A DNA stretch of 60,793 nucleotides from an uncultured Dehalococcoidia bacterium. GTDB lineage: Bacteria > Chloroflexota > Dehalococcoidia > Lucifugimonadales > Lucifugimonadaceae. The DNA is taken from contig CAJWWK010000008.1 in NCBI GenBank assembly GCA_913048295.1, positions 1 to 60,793 on the forward strand, written 5' to 3'. A program made the translations under genes and the position numbers. Below, in pieces: positions 44,737 through 53,111 of this stretch. Below the pieces are notes generated by a model. It searched no databases, was not told the DNA's origin, and was given only the letters and a program-made list of their open reading frames with translations. The first letter of the stretch is position 1. Every line of letters begins with the position of its first letter.

Positions 44737-45453
44737 ATGACCACTCCCCGACCCACCCAGGGCGCACGCCCTCCGTTCCGCCGCGGCGGCCGCCGCCGCC
44801 GCCAGTGTTACTGCAAGGAAAACACTGTCGATTACAAAGATGTTTCCAGCATTCGTCGATTTATTACTGACCGTGGTCGGATCGAACCCGGCAAAAAATC
44901 CGGAAACTGCGCCAAGTGTCAGCGGAACCTGACGACGGCCATCAAGCGGGCACGCCACCTGGCACTGCTCCCGTTCGCTCCCGATCACCTTCGAGTGACA
45001 GGATCTGTAACGCCAAACGCCAGGGCTATCGATGACGAAGAAGAAATATCCACAGACGACGAGCAGACCAAAGCAACCGCAGAGTCGGTGGATAACGACG
45101 GCACGACTGAAGCGGCACCTGAAGCTGCTGCAGACGATAAACCTGAAGATGCGGTCGTGACCGAAGTCGCAACGGACGATGCTTCGGACGAGTCTGAGTC
45201 TGAAAAAGATTCATCTGAACAAGTCGAGGCTACCGACGACGATGCAGAGGTCCATGAGACATCCGACGATGAGCCGGAAACGGAATCCGAAGGCGATGAG
45301 TCGCCGGAAGATACTGTAGAAGCCGAATCAGAAGAGGACGATTCCACTGCTGAAGCTGAATCCGAGGAGCCTTCTGAAGACGTTTCAACTAGCGAGCCAG
45401 AAACGGATGCCGAGCCGGAAGCCGAAGCCGACAGCGACGAAGAAGACAAGTAG
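44737..45453 (+). CDS. rpsR: 30S ribosomal protein bS18 with a long acidic tail
   Basis: 238 residues, whereas bS18 is normally ~75-90. Residues ~14-88 are an ordinary S18: basic FRRGGRRRRQCYCKENTVDYKDV, RRFITDRGRIEPGKKSGNCAKCQRNLT, RARHLALLPFAPDH, with four cysteines (C24, C26, C58, C61) like zinc-type S18. From ~99 to the end the protein is dominated by Asp, Glu, Ser and Thr (for example EEDDSTAEAESEEPSED) with almost no Lys or Arg. The tail shares the reading frame without any internal stop. GAGG lies eight bases before the ATG. S18 normally pairs with S6 encoded two genes upstream. The tail's role is unknown; it would carry a strong negative charge on the ribosome platform. Confidence 0.93.
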   Translation: MTTPRPTQGARPPFRRGGRRRRQCYCKENTVDYKDVSSIRRFITDRGRIEPGKKSGNCAKCQRNLTTAIKRARHLALLPFAPDHLRVTGSVTPNARAIDDEEEISTDDEQTKATAESVDNDGTTEAAPEAAADDKPEDAVVTEVATDDASDESESEKDSSEQVEATDDDAEVHETSDDEPETESEGDESPEDTVEAESEEDDSTAEAESEEPSEDVSTSEPETDAEPEAEADSDEEDK

Positions 45454-45532
45454 TCGCTTCTGGCCGATCAATTCATCGTTATCAGGGCTGGAGTTACTGA
45501 CCGGGTAGCGGTCCCGCTTTAGCCATCACTGA

Positions 45533-46774
45533 GTGCCGAAAATGTCCCCAGAAGACAATCAAGAAAATAGTCCGGAAAACGAAAACGCCGAGCCGAACGA
45601 GTCCCAAGACCCACAGCGATCGACCGACGTCCCGAGCGTTGATTACGTTGCCGGCCGTCGCAGTATCACCACGCGCGGCGCGGTAAGTCGGCGGCAGATG
45701 GTTGAGGAAAAGCGCCAGCTGCAACTCAAGTCCCGGCCGTTCATCATCGCTGCAGCAATTGTGCTCATCGGTCTCCTGGTGATCCCCGTCTACGCATATT
45801 TTCAGATTTTCGTTTTTCCGCCGCGTGAACTGGCGCTCAGGGTCGCCGATACCGAATACACGCGTGGCGACGTCGTAAATTTCATTCGATTCAATCAACG
45901 GATGAGTGAAGACCTCGGCGTCCCGTTCGAGATCGGGAACTCGTTGTTCGATGCCCTCCTGACTTTGCAGGAAAATGAGCTCGCGTTTCAACTGGCACCC
46001 CAGTACGGGATTGCCGTATCGCCCGAAGAAGTCGACGATCGCGTCGATTTTATCCTCGGATTTGTCGCTACAACCGTCGCTGAGCGCGAGTCGAGGGAGT
46101 ATAAGGACAATATCGAGGAAGCAAAGCGCCAGTTCATTCACCGCATTGGGATGGACGAGGACGTTTTCCGTGATTTCATTCGCAAAAGCATGTTCAAGGA
46201 GCGCCTTCGGGCGGTAATTGCCGAAGGGGTAGACCGAGTACAGGTACAGGTTCATCTCTATGAGATCATCCTGATTAACCCCGATTCCGAAATTCAACGT
46301 GCGATGGAACGTGATCTCAGAGGCGGTGATTCGGTCGAAGAAGTGGCCCTGCGATACTCGGACGACCCAAACGTGCAACGCAATCGCGGCGACCGTGGAT
46401 GGTTCCCGTTCGGGGTGTCGCCCGAGCTCGACGCCCTCTTGTTTGGCCTCGACGCAGATGGAAACCGGATCCTTGCACTTCGGACTCCCAGCGAAGGTCG
46501 CTATGATGAAACTACGCGAACATATAGCTATGTCATAGTCGATGAAGTAAACGACGCCCGAGAAGTGGATGTAGAAAACCTGGATGCCCTGACGACCCGT
46601 GCGATGACGATCTTCTTGAACGAGGAACGCGGCAACTTCGATCTTTACATGGTCCTCGATAGCGAGATCTTCGACTGGGTCAACAAGCAGGTACGGCTTT
46701 CTACGATTCTGACAACACCCACACCCGTCCCGTTCGGTGCACAGTTCGGCGGGCTATCGCAACTGGAGCAATAG
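45533..46774 (+). CDS. SurA/PpiC-like membrane-anchored foldase
   Basis: 413 residues, GTG start (an ATG three codons in is equally possible). The N-terminus is cytoplasmic and Asp/Glu/Asn-rich (EDNQENSPENENAEPNESQD). A membrane helix follows (FIIAAAIVLIGLLVIPVYAYF, about 70-90), with the body outside. SurA-N-like part: ALRVADTEYTRGDVVNFIRFNQR. A PpiC-type parvulin segment follows at QVHLYEIILINPDSEIQRAM, VEEVALRYSDDPNVQRNRGD, and GWFPFGVSPELDALLFGL. Likely an extracytoplasmic peptidyl-prolyl isomerase or chaperone; activity not certain. It lies directly after rpsR and 5 bp before hom. Confidence 0.82.
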   Translation: MPKMSPEDNQENSPENENAEPNESQDPQRSTDVPSVDYVAGRRSITTRGAVSRRQMVEEKRQLQLKSRPFIIAAAIVLIGLLVIPVYAYFQIFVFPPRELALRVADTEYTRGDVVNFIRFNQRMSEDLGVPFEIGNSLFDALLTLQENELAFQLAPQYGIAVSPEEVDDRVDFILGFVATTVAERESREYKDNIEEAKRQFIHRIGMDEDVFRDFIRKSMFKERLRAVIAEGVDRVQVQVHLYEIILINPDSEIQRAMERDLRGGDSVEEVALRYSDDPNVQRNRGDRGWFPFGVSPELDALLFGLDADGNRILALRTPSEGRYDETTRTYSYVIVDEVNDAREVDVENLDALTTRAMTIFLNEERGNFDLYMVLDSEIFDWVNKQVRLSTILTTPTPVPFGAQFGGLSQLEQ

Positions 46775-46779
46775 CCCCG

Positions 46780-48099
46780 ATGGCAGCTGGAGCACGGGCG
46801 GCGCATGGTGAATCAACCGGGATTGGTCTTCTGGGCCTCGGGGTTGTCGGCTCGGCGGTTGCCAGGGCCATAATCGAACGCCATCGCCAAGGCGACCCGA
46901 ACTTCCCGCTTAACTTGAAATCCGTGGTTGTGCGCGACCCTGAAAAAAAACGGGCAGTCGAGCTTGACCGCTCGATAATCTCGACCGACGCCGAATCGGT
47001 AATAGCAAACCCTGAAGTTGGAATTGTCGTCGAACTGATGGGAGGCGAAAACCCTGCGTTCGACTACATATCCAGTTCGCTCAAGGCCGGCAAACCCGTG
47101 GTGACTGCAAACAAGGAAGTCCTGTCCAAGCGAGGTGGCGAGTTGCTGTCTATCGCCGCCGAAAACGGTGTGCAATTGTTCTATGAAGCAAGCGTTGGCG
47201 GCGGCATACCGATTATTGGACCGCTCATGAACGACCTGACGGCGAACAAAATCCAGAGCATCCGTGGAATTATCAACGGGACCACAAATTTCATTCTTTC
47301 CAAGATGGCGCACGAAGGTGCCGACTTCAACGATGTGCTCGCCGAAGCGCAATCGCTGGGCTATGCCGAGTCCGATCCAACCGCGGATATCGACGGTTTT
47401 GACTCGCTTTACAAGATCTCTGTACTCGCCCGCCTTGCGTTCCACACCGAAGTCCCCGTCGACTCGATTCACCAGGAAGGCATCCGCAATGTCCATGCCA
47501 AGGACTTCCGCTACGCCAGCGAGCTCGGTTACACCATAAAGCTCCTCGCGGTGGCTCAGGCCAGCGAAGAAACGGGCCTGCTGGCCCGCGTGCACCCGGC
47601 GCTGATCCCGCTCGATGTCCCCATGGCCTCGGTAAACGGGGCGCTCAACGCGGTCGAGGTCGAAGGCGATCTCGTCGGTCCGTTGTGGTTCCAGGGGCCT
47701 GGAGCCGGACCAGAGCCGACCGCGAGCGCCGTGATGGGCGATGTACTGCGAATCGCGAAGGGTGGGCCCGGAGCAGCGAAGCCAGTCCAGACACCGGCCC
47801 CGTTCGATATCGCACCGATGGGAGATCACGTCTGCCAGTTTTTCCTGCGAGTGACCGTGGCCGACCGGCCCGGTGTGCTGGCAAGTATTGCAAAGGTTCT
47901 GGGCGACGCCGACATTAGTATTGATTCGGTTCTCCAGAAAGATAGCGATGTGGAAAACCAGTCGGCCGACCTGGTGATAATGACGCACCCGGCGCAGGAA
48001 GCTAAAATGCAGGATGCCGTGAGTTCGCTCAGACAACTTGAGGCCGTGGTGCGACTGGACAGCTTACTGCGGGTTGAAACATACCCGAACCGGTCCTAA
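46780..48099 (+). CDS. hom: Homoserine dehydrogenase
   Basis: 439 residues. NAD(P)-binding GLLGLGVVGSAVARA, VVELMGGENPAF, the catalytic TANKEVLSKRGGEL, SVGGGIPIIGPL, RGIINGTTNFILSKM, and a C-terminal ACT domain (CQFFLRVTVADRPGVLASIAKVLGDADISIDSVLQ) that usually senses threonine or methionine. It makes homoserine for Thr/Met. The first ~13 residues (MAAGARAAHGEST) are poorly conserved. It is followed by thrC. Confidence 0.96.
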   Translation: MAAGARAAHGESTGIGLLGLGVVGSAVARAIIERHRQGDPNFPLNLKSVVVRDPEKKRAVELDRSIISTDAESVIANPEVGIVVELMGGENPAFDYISSSLKAGKPVVTANKEVLSKRGGELLSIAAENGVQLFYEASVGGGIPIIGPLMNDLTANKIQSIRGIINGTTNFILSKMAHEGADFNDVLAEAQSLGYAESDPTADIDGFDSLYKISVLARLAFHTEVPVDSIHQEGIRNVHAKDFRYASELGYTIKLLAVAQASEETGLLARVHPALIPLDVPMASVNGALNAVEVEGDLVGPLWFQGPGAGPEPTASAVMGDVLRIAKGGPGAAKPVQTPAPFDIAPMGDHVCQFFLRVTVADRPGVLASIAKVLGDADISIDSVLQKDSDVENQSADLVIMTHPAQEAKMQDAVSSLRQLEAVVRLDSLLRVETYPNRS

Positions 48100-48162
48100 C
48101 GTTTAGATGTGTTGTGTAGTGGCTGTCGTGAGATGCCAGCCAGATCAGGAGTAACTCTTTCA

Positions 48163-49227
48163 TTGCCGATGTTGCCGGGTGTGATCGAAAGGTATCGGGA
48201 ATTTCTCGAAGTTACCGACGCCACACCTTCCGTTTCGCTCGGTGAAGGGAGCACTCCGCTCGTCAGGTCTCGGAGCATCGGCGATGCGGTGGGCTGCAAG
48301 AATCTGTATTTCAAGCTCGAAGGGTGCAACCCGACCGGGTCGTTTAAAGACCGCGGAATGGTAATGGCGATCGCCAAGGCGCTGGAGGCTGGTAGAACAC
48401 GGATCATCTGCGCCTCCACGGGCAATACCAGCGCGTCGGCTGCGGCATACGGCGCCCGGTACCAACTCGAAACGCTTGTCCTTGTGCCGGCCGGCGAAAT
48501 AGCGCTCGGCAAACTCGCCCAGGCAATGGCCTACGGAGCCCGCATCCTGGCAGTCAACGGAAGCTTCGATCAGGCCCTGAGCGCCGTGCGGGGTATCGTC
48601 GAACTGATGGATATAGAGCTGGTTAATTCGGTGAATCCATACCGAATCCAGGGCCAGAAGACCGGGGCGTTCGAAATCGTCGATGAACTTGGTGAGGCCC
48701 CCGATTTTCTGTGTATACCCGTTGGCAACGCGGGCAACATTACGGCCTACTGGAAGGGATTCACTGAATACCAGTCGAAAGGCAGGGCCGAGTCGACGCC
48801 ACGGATGATGGGGTTTCAGGCGGCAGGCGCGGCACCGATAGTTCTGGGTGAACCCGTGGCCAGGCCAGAGACGATCGCAACGGCGATCAGAATCGGGAAC
48901 CCGGCAAGCTGGGAACAGGCGGAGGCGGCCCGGGACGAGTCGAAGGGTATGATTGATATGGTCGACGATAACGAGATCGTCGATGCATACCTCCGGTTGG
49001 CCCGGGAAGAAGGTATCTTTTGCGAACCTGCCTCGGCCGCATCGGTTGCAGGGTTGCTAAAACTACCTGAACTGGGTGTGGACGTATCGGGAAAGACTAT
49101 TGTCTGCATTCTCACCGGCAATGGTTTGAAAGATCCCGGGACGGCGGAGAAGCGTGCGCTTGTTGAGCTTGAATACGTCGAGCCCGACATCGATTCAGTA
49201 ATGAACCTCTTGACCGGTGGCAAGTAA
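48163..49227 (+). CDS. thrC: Threonine synthase
   Basis: 354 residues from TTG 48163, which has AGGAG ten bases upstream; GTG 48109 would overlap the spacer, and ATG 48169 is also possible. PLP enzyme converting phosphohomoserine to threonine. Seen: SLGEGSTPLV, PLP-lysine motif NPTGSFKDRGM, ASTGNTSASAAAYGARY, SVNPYRIQGQKTGAFEI, GNAGNITAYWKGF, and EPASAASVAGLLKL. Directly after hom, so a hom-thrC unit; no thrB in the window. Confidence 0.95.
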   Translation: MPMLPGVIERYREFLEVTDATPSVSLGEGSTPLVRSRSIGDAVGCKNLYFKLEGCNPTGSFKDRGMVMAIAKALEAGRTRIICASTGNTSASAAAYGARYQLETLVLVPAGEIALGKLAQAMAYGARILAVNGSFDQALSAVRGIVELMDIELVNSVNPYRIQGQKTGAFEIVDELGEAPDFLCIPVGNAGNITAYWKGFTEYQSKGRAESTPRMMGFQAAGAAPIVLGEPVARPETIATAIRIGNPASWEQAEAARDESKGMIDMVDDNEIVDAYLRLAREEGIFCEPASAASVAGLLKLPELGVDVSGKTIVCILTGNGLKDPGTAEKRALVELEYVEPDIDSVMNLLTGGK

Positions 49228-49333
49228 TTATTTGCCGGTATCTGGCGGCCAGTCTTCAGATTTTACGACGCCCGACCAGGAATCCTGCTCCGGGCTCCTC
49301 AATCAAATTTCGAAATAGGGTACGACCAGAATA

Positions 49334-50338
49334 TTGACCTGTTGCACAGCCGGAACCGAGCAAGGAACCTTCGAAGAGTTCGCCGGTTACTGGCAACACC
49401 TTATCGATGGGTGCTCCGAACCGACATTCTTCGATTCTCTGACTTGGCAAAAATTGTGGTGGTCGGAGTTCGGGGCGAATTCGGAACTCAAACTGCTGGC
49501 TGTTCGTTCCGGTTCGGGCGACATCAAGATGATCGCTCCGTTGATGATCGACGGCAGCGAAATCAGCTTTCTGGGGAGCACGGACCTCGTCGACTACCAC
49601 GACTTTCTGTCGACGGACCACTCGGCCGCCGGTTCTCTTGAAGCGGTTGCCAGGGCGGTCGACGAGATGCCCGGGGTCAAATCGATCAATCTGCAGTCGA
49701 TTCCCGGAAACTCGGCAACTATTACCAAATTTCGTGAATTCGCTGAAAAGTTCGGCTGGAACGTAGAGATCCGCCAGGAAGACGTTGCGCCGCGTCTGGC
49801 GCTACCCGAATCGTGGGATGCGTATCTTGCCAGTCTGCGGAGAAAAGATCGGCATGAGCTGCGTCGCAAGTTACGAAGACTCGAAGCGGCCGGAGAGATC
49901 AGGCAGATCGAGTTGACCCGGCCCGATGATATCGACGCCGCGATGGACGCGTTCATGGCGCTGCTCCGCATGAGCACGGTCGGCAAGGCGGAGTTCATGA
50001 CGGCGGACCGGGAGCGCTTCTTCCGCAGTGTTGCCGTGGCTCTGGCGCACGAAAACGCGACCCGACTGGCTTTCCTCGAGATCGATGGTGAAAAAGTCGC
50101 TACTTCCCTGTCATTTGTGTGTAGAGACGTGCGCTATCTGTATAACAGTGGTTACAATCCCGCTCAGTCCAGTCTTTCGGCTGGACTCTTGAACCACGCC
50201 TTCACAATACAGAGGTCGATCGAAGAGGGGCTCAGGGTATTCGATTTTATGCGGGGCAATGAGTCGTACAAGTACCATCTTGGCGGAGTCGACCGCGCGG
50301 TATTCGCCCTGACCGCCACACGCCAGGTGGGCAGCTGA
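49334..50338 (+). CDS. FemAB/CelD-like GNAT acyltransferase
   Basis: 334 residues (start TTG 49334 uncertain). Two-lobed fold of the BcsL/CelD group: FFDSLTWQKLWWSEFG and LKLLAVRSG in the first lobe; RKDRHELRRKLRRLEAAGEIRQIEL, then LAFLEIDGEKVATSLSFVC, YLYNSGYNPAQSSLSAGLLNHAFTIQRSIEEG, and FDFMRGNESYKYHLGG in the second. This is the typical signature (F-D-F-x-R-G-x-E-x-Y-K). Such enzymes transfer acyl groups in exopolysaccharide or cell-envelope synthesis. It is followed by a GT4 glycosyltransferase 22 bp downstream, so a surface-polysaccharide function is plausible. Confidence 0.82.
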   Translation: MTCCTAGTEQGTFEEFAGYWQHLIDGCSEPTFFDSLTWQKLWWSEFGANSELKLLAVRSGSGDIKMIAPLMIDGSEISFLGSTDLVDYHDFLSTDHSAAGSLEAVARAVDEMPGVKSINLQSIPGNSATITKFREFAEKFGWNVEIRQEDVAPRLALPESWDAYLASLRRKDRHELRRKLRRLEAAGEIRQIELTRPDDIDAAMDAFMALLRMSTVGKAEFMTADRERFFRSVAVALAHENATRLAFLEIDGEKVATSLSFVCRDVRYLYNSGYNPAQSSLSAGLLNHAFTIQRSIEEGLRVFDFMRGNESYKYHLGGVDRAVFALTATRQVGS

Positions 50339-50360
50339 GCGAAATTACGATCGTACGAAC

Positions 50361-51587
50361 ATGCAGATAGCTTTTATCACGGTCCACGGATGTCCCCTGC
50401 GCCAGGCAGGCAGCAAAGACTCCGGTGGGATGAACATCTACATCCTCGAGATGGTCAGGAAGCTCGCGGCACGCGGCGTGCAGGTAGACGTGTTCACTCG
50501 CCACCACGACCCCCTCGATCCGCAGATCGTGATGCTCGCTCCCGGTGCGCGGTTGATTCACCTGACGGCCGGAGTGCCGTTGCTCGACAAGACCGGTGTG
50601 TACGAACTGCTGCCCCAGTTCACGTCTCAGATGCGCCGGTTCTGTATTTCAAACCACCTGCAGTACGACCTCGTTAGCTCCCACTACTGGCTGTCAGGGC
50701 TGGTCGGGATGCGACTGGCTTCGGAGTGGGGTGTGCCCCACAGCACGAGTTTCCACACCATGGCCGAAATGAAGCGCCGCGGCCGCCCGGAAGAACCGGA
50801 AGCAGACCAACGGGATTGCTCTGAGTTGGAAGTGGCGAAGTCGGCGGATTCGGTGGTCGTCTGGACCAATGACGAGCGTGCCGCAATCGTCGAGTACTGT
50901 GGGGTTGATGCCGAAAAAATCTGTGTAATTCCCCCGGGAGTCGACCTCGCTCGGTTCCGCCCGATGTCTCAGTGCCAGTCCAGGGAACACCTCGGGTACG
51001 GCGAAGAGAAGAACATCCTGTTTGTCGGCCGGCTTGAGCCGCTCAAAGGCCTGGACAACCTTTTCCGTGCAGTGGCGAGCCTCGAGAATTCAAATTCGAT
51101 CCGCCTGAACGTTGTCGGCGGTGACGAAAATTCGGAAGAAAAAGTCCGGCTCCAGGCACTGGCATCGCGAATGAAGCTCAACAGCTCAATTCGGTTTATC
51201 GGAAAGGTCTCGCAGGAAGAACTGCCAGTGCATTACAACGCGGCCGATGTTTGCGTGTTGCCATCGCACTACGAGAGTTTTGGACTCGCGGCGCTCGAAG
51301 CGGCTGCCTGCGGCCGGCCGGTGATCGCTTCAGATGTCGGTGGGATTCCGACCATTGTCCTCGACAGCAAGACTGGCTACCTTGTGCCGTCTCGTCGGCC
51401 CGACCTGATGGCCGAACGTCTGTGCACACTTCTAAAAGACGATGTACTCCGGGCAAATCTTGGCGCAGCTGCCAGGATTCATGCAGAAACGCTCAGCTGG
51501 GACCGCTCGGTCGAATCGCTGCTGGCCCGCTACCGTGAGCTGGTCCCCGAGCAGGTTGTGGCCGCAATGCCCGCTGCGGGTGGCTAG
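50361..51587 (+). CDS. GT4-family glycosyltransferase (MshA-like)
   Basis: 408 residues. N-terminal MQIAFITVHGCPLRQAG then GGMNIYILEMVRKLAARG, as in sucrose-phosphate-synthase-like and MshA-type GT4 enzymes. Middle linker VVVWTNDERAAIVEYCGV, VIPPGVDLARF. Nucleotide-sugar C-domain: ILFVGRLEPLKGLDNLFRAV, GKVSQEELPVHYNAADVCVLPSHYESFGLAALEAAACGRPVIAS with the EX7E motif. The acceptor cannot be named: it could be inositol-phosphate, sugar or lipid. Its stop precedes the double-GNAT gene, with which it converges. Confidence 0.88.
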   Translation: MQIAFITVHGCPLRQAGSKDSGGMNIYILEMVRKLAARGVQVDVFTRHHDPLDPQIVMLAPGARLIHLTAGVPLLDKTGVYELLPQFTSQMRRFCISNHLQYDLVSSHYWLSGLVGMRLASEWGVPHSTSFHTMAEMKRRGRPEEPEADQRDCSELEVAKSADSVVVWTNDERAAIVEYCGVDAEKICVIPPGVDLARFRPMSQCQSREHLGYGEEKNILFVGRLEPLKGLDNLFRAVASLENSNSIRLNVVGGDENSEEKVRLQALASRMKLNSSIRFIGKVSQEELPVHYNAADVCVLPSHYESFGLAALEAAACGRPVIASDVGGIPTIVLDSKTGYLVPSRRPDLMAERLCTLLKDDVLRANLGAAARIHAETLSWDRSVESLLARYRELVPEQVVAAMPAAGG

Positions 51588-51598
51588 AGTATCGCCCA

Positions 51599-51623
51599 CC
51601 GTCTCCGCCGCGCATGGAGACGG
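51599..51623. terminator. Hairpin between convergent genes
   Basis: Stem CCGTCTCC / GGAGACGG around GCCGCGCAT. No T run on either side, so termination is only suggested by its position between the converging GT4 and GNAT genes. Confidence 0.4.
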
Positions 51624-51629
51624 AACGAT

Positions 51630-52592
51630 TTACAGCGACTTCTCCCACCAGTCGACCTCGCTCACGGTGACGAACCCCAGCGACGTGTAGATCTTTATCG
51701 CGGGTGCATTCGTCGAATCGACGTCCAGTTCGATCACCTCAACGCCCCGTTGCAAAAGATGGTTGAAGCCCGCCTCGGCAACCGCCCGGCCAAGCCCGTG
51801 TCCCTGTGCGTCGGGCAGGACAGCCGTCATTCCTATTCGCCCGAAACTCGACCCCGCATGCTCGCCGGTCTGCGTCCAGCAGTAAGCCACAAGGAGGTCG
51901 TCTGCATCACGAATCAGCAGCACATCGTCAAACCCACTTCCGGGAGCGAGTAGCCGCGCCTTGATCTCGCTATCGGTATTCGGGGAGTAACCGAAGTGCG
52001 CGCTGAACGACTGGTTTTGCAAATTTGTAAGTTCAGTCAACTCGTCGAGACCCGTCATCACTCTGAGCGTGAAGCCAGATGGAATGACCGCCGCGGCACG
52101 GCTACTCCCGGGCCTACACTCAAGTTTTAGATATTTACGAACTCGCCTCCAACCGATACTTTCTACAAACTCGCCGAGGTCTCTCTCGTGCTCTCGTGTT
52201 GCGAGATGGGCAACGGGGGCGAACTCGGCAGCTCGTTCGGTTGTCCAGTCGAGCAACCTCCCCGCGAGGCCCTCGCCATGTTTTTTCGCTGCTGTTGCAA
52301 CCCCAACGACCGAACGCTCGATGTTCTGCTCGGGCTCGACTATCGCGTAACCGACCAGCTCACCAGCTGCATCTGCCAGGACCAGGTTTTGCTGGGGTTG
52401 CACCCGCGGGTATTCAAGCTCGAATCGCAAACCCTCGACGCCTTCCGGCCATTGCCTGTGACCGTGCGTCCCGACATCTCCAAGCAGCCCGGACAGCGCG
52501 CTGGTGTCGGACCACTTAAAGTTGCGTAGTTGTATTTCAGATTGTGTAGACAATGCCTTCTGATCGATTCGATGCCGGATTGAACAGGCCAT
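51630..52592 (-). CDS. Tandem GNAT-domain protein (MshD-like layout)
   Basis: 320 residues containing two GNAT lobes. N-terminal domain ~20-155 (IQLRNFKWSDTSALSGLLG, VVGVATAAKKHGEGLAGRLLDW). C-terminal domain ~170-320 (FTLRVMTGLDELTELTNLQNQSF, RIGMTAVLPDAQGHGLGRAVAEAGFNHLLQ with the acetyl-CoA Q/RxxGxG loop, and the end INxPAIKIYTSLGFVTV). The layout equals mycothiol synthase MshD, but the whole mycothiol pathway is not known in Chloroflexota and msh genes cannot be proven here. The start could be the TTG at residue 14; both lack a clear ribosome site. Confidence 0.8.
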   Translation of the reverse strand: MACSIRHRIDQKALSTQSEIQLRNFKWSDTSALSGLLGDVGTHGHRQWPEGVEGLRFELEYPRVQPQQNLVLADAAGELVGYAIVEPEQNIERSVVGVATAAKKHGEGLAGRLLDWTTERAAEFAPVAHLATREHERDLGEFVESIGWRRVRKYLKLECRPGSSRAAAVIPSGFTLRVMTGLDELTELTNLQNQSFSAHFGYSPNTDSEIKARLLAPGSGFDDVLLIRDADDLLVAYCWTQTGEHAGSSFGRIGMTAVLPDAQGHGLGRAVAEAGFNHLLQRGVEVIELDVDSTNAPAIKIYTSLGFVTVSEVDWWEKSL

Positions 52593-52697
52593 CGGGAGTG
52601 AACAGCTGGAGAATTATATTCCTGCGGCGCCTGTTACATGCACATTTGAGCAATCAACCGAGGCGTGATTCTTTTTTATTAGCGTATGGCCCACTGT

Positions 52698-52743
52698 CAC
52701 AATTGCTTCCACATACACAAGACACATATACTTAGCAATTGTG
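52698..52743 (+). promoter_or_regulatory. Promoter of the ilv-leu operon inside a perfect inverted repeat
   Basis: TTGCTT (52703-52708), 18-bp spacer, TATACT (52727-52732), predicting transcription from about 52740, exactly where the T-box leader begins. A perfect 10-bp inverted repeat CACAATTGCT (52698-52707) / AGCAATTGTG (52734-52743) brackets it, covering the -35 box and the start site, as an operator for a dimeric regulator would. Confidence 0.65.
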
Positions 52744-52999
52744 AAACGCTGTGAACGGGAGTAGTACCGAATACGGCGCGCCGAGAGAGCCGGTGGTTGG
52801 TGTGAACCGGTGCGTGCCAGTTTGGGAACTCGCCCTGGAGCGGTTGGTCTGAACGTTGAGACGCCAGGATCAAACGGGTTGCCACGTTACGGCCAATTGA
52901 GCGGTCAGGTGTTCGCTAGCAATTGCTGCACCCGGCAATCAAGGGTGGTACCGCGGGATGCAAGTCTCGTCCTTTGGATAGAGGGCGGGACTTTTTTTT
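52741..52999 (+). promoter_or_regulatory. T-box riboswitch, predicted Leu (CUC) specifier
   Basis: Senses uncharged tRNA and opens transcription of ilvB. Antiterminator T-box AAGGGTGGTACCGCG at 52941-52955. Terminator stem GTCTCGTCC (52964-52972) / GGGCGGGAC (52983-52991) plus eight T (52992-52999). Stem I is well formed: lower stem AACGCT / AGCGGTT with a kink-turn-like GUGA/UGG loop; AGTAGTA (52760-52766) on the 5' side of the specifier loop; CCGAAT / GTTTGG; GGCGCGC / GCGTGCC; and the AG-bulge region GAGAGAGCCGGTGGTTGGTG. The 3' side of the specifier loop reads GAACTCGCC, placing CTC (leucine) at 52829-52831, followed by a purine. The specifier assignment rests on manual folding. Confidence 0.85.
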
Positions 53000-53111
53000 G
53001 CCCGCAATAAATGGGATTTGGTCCGCAGTAAGTCTGATCGGGTTAGTCACTAACAGATGGCAGGGAAGGAATTGTCGAAACGATTTCGGGAATGTCGCCA
53101 GGAATATTGAA

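Noticed and set aside
44985-45449. Serine-rich minus-strand open frame of 154 codons
   Set aside because: Antisense of the GAx/GAN-rich S18 acidic tail; low-complexity shadow.
46813-48036. 407-codon minus-strand open frame
   Set aside because: Shadow of hom; no start signal or conserved motif.
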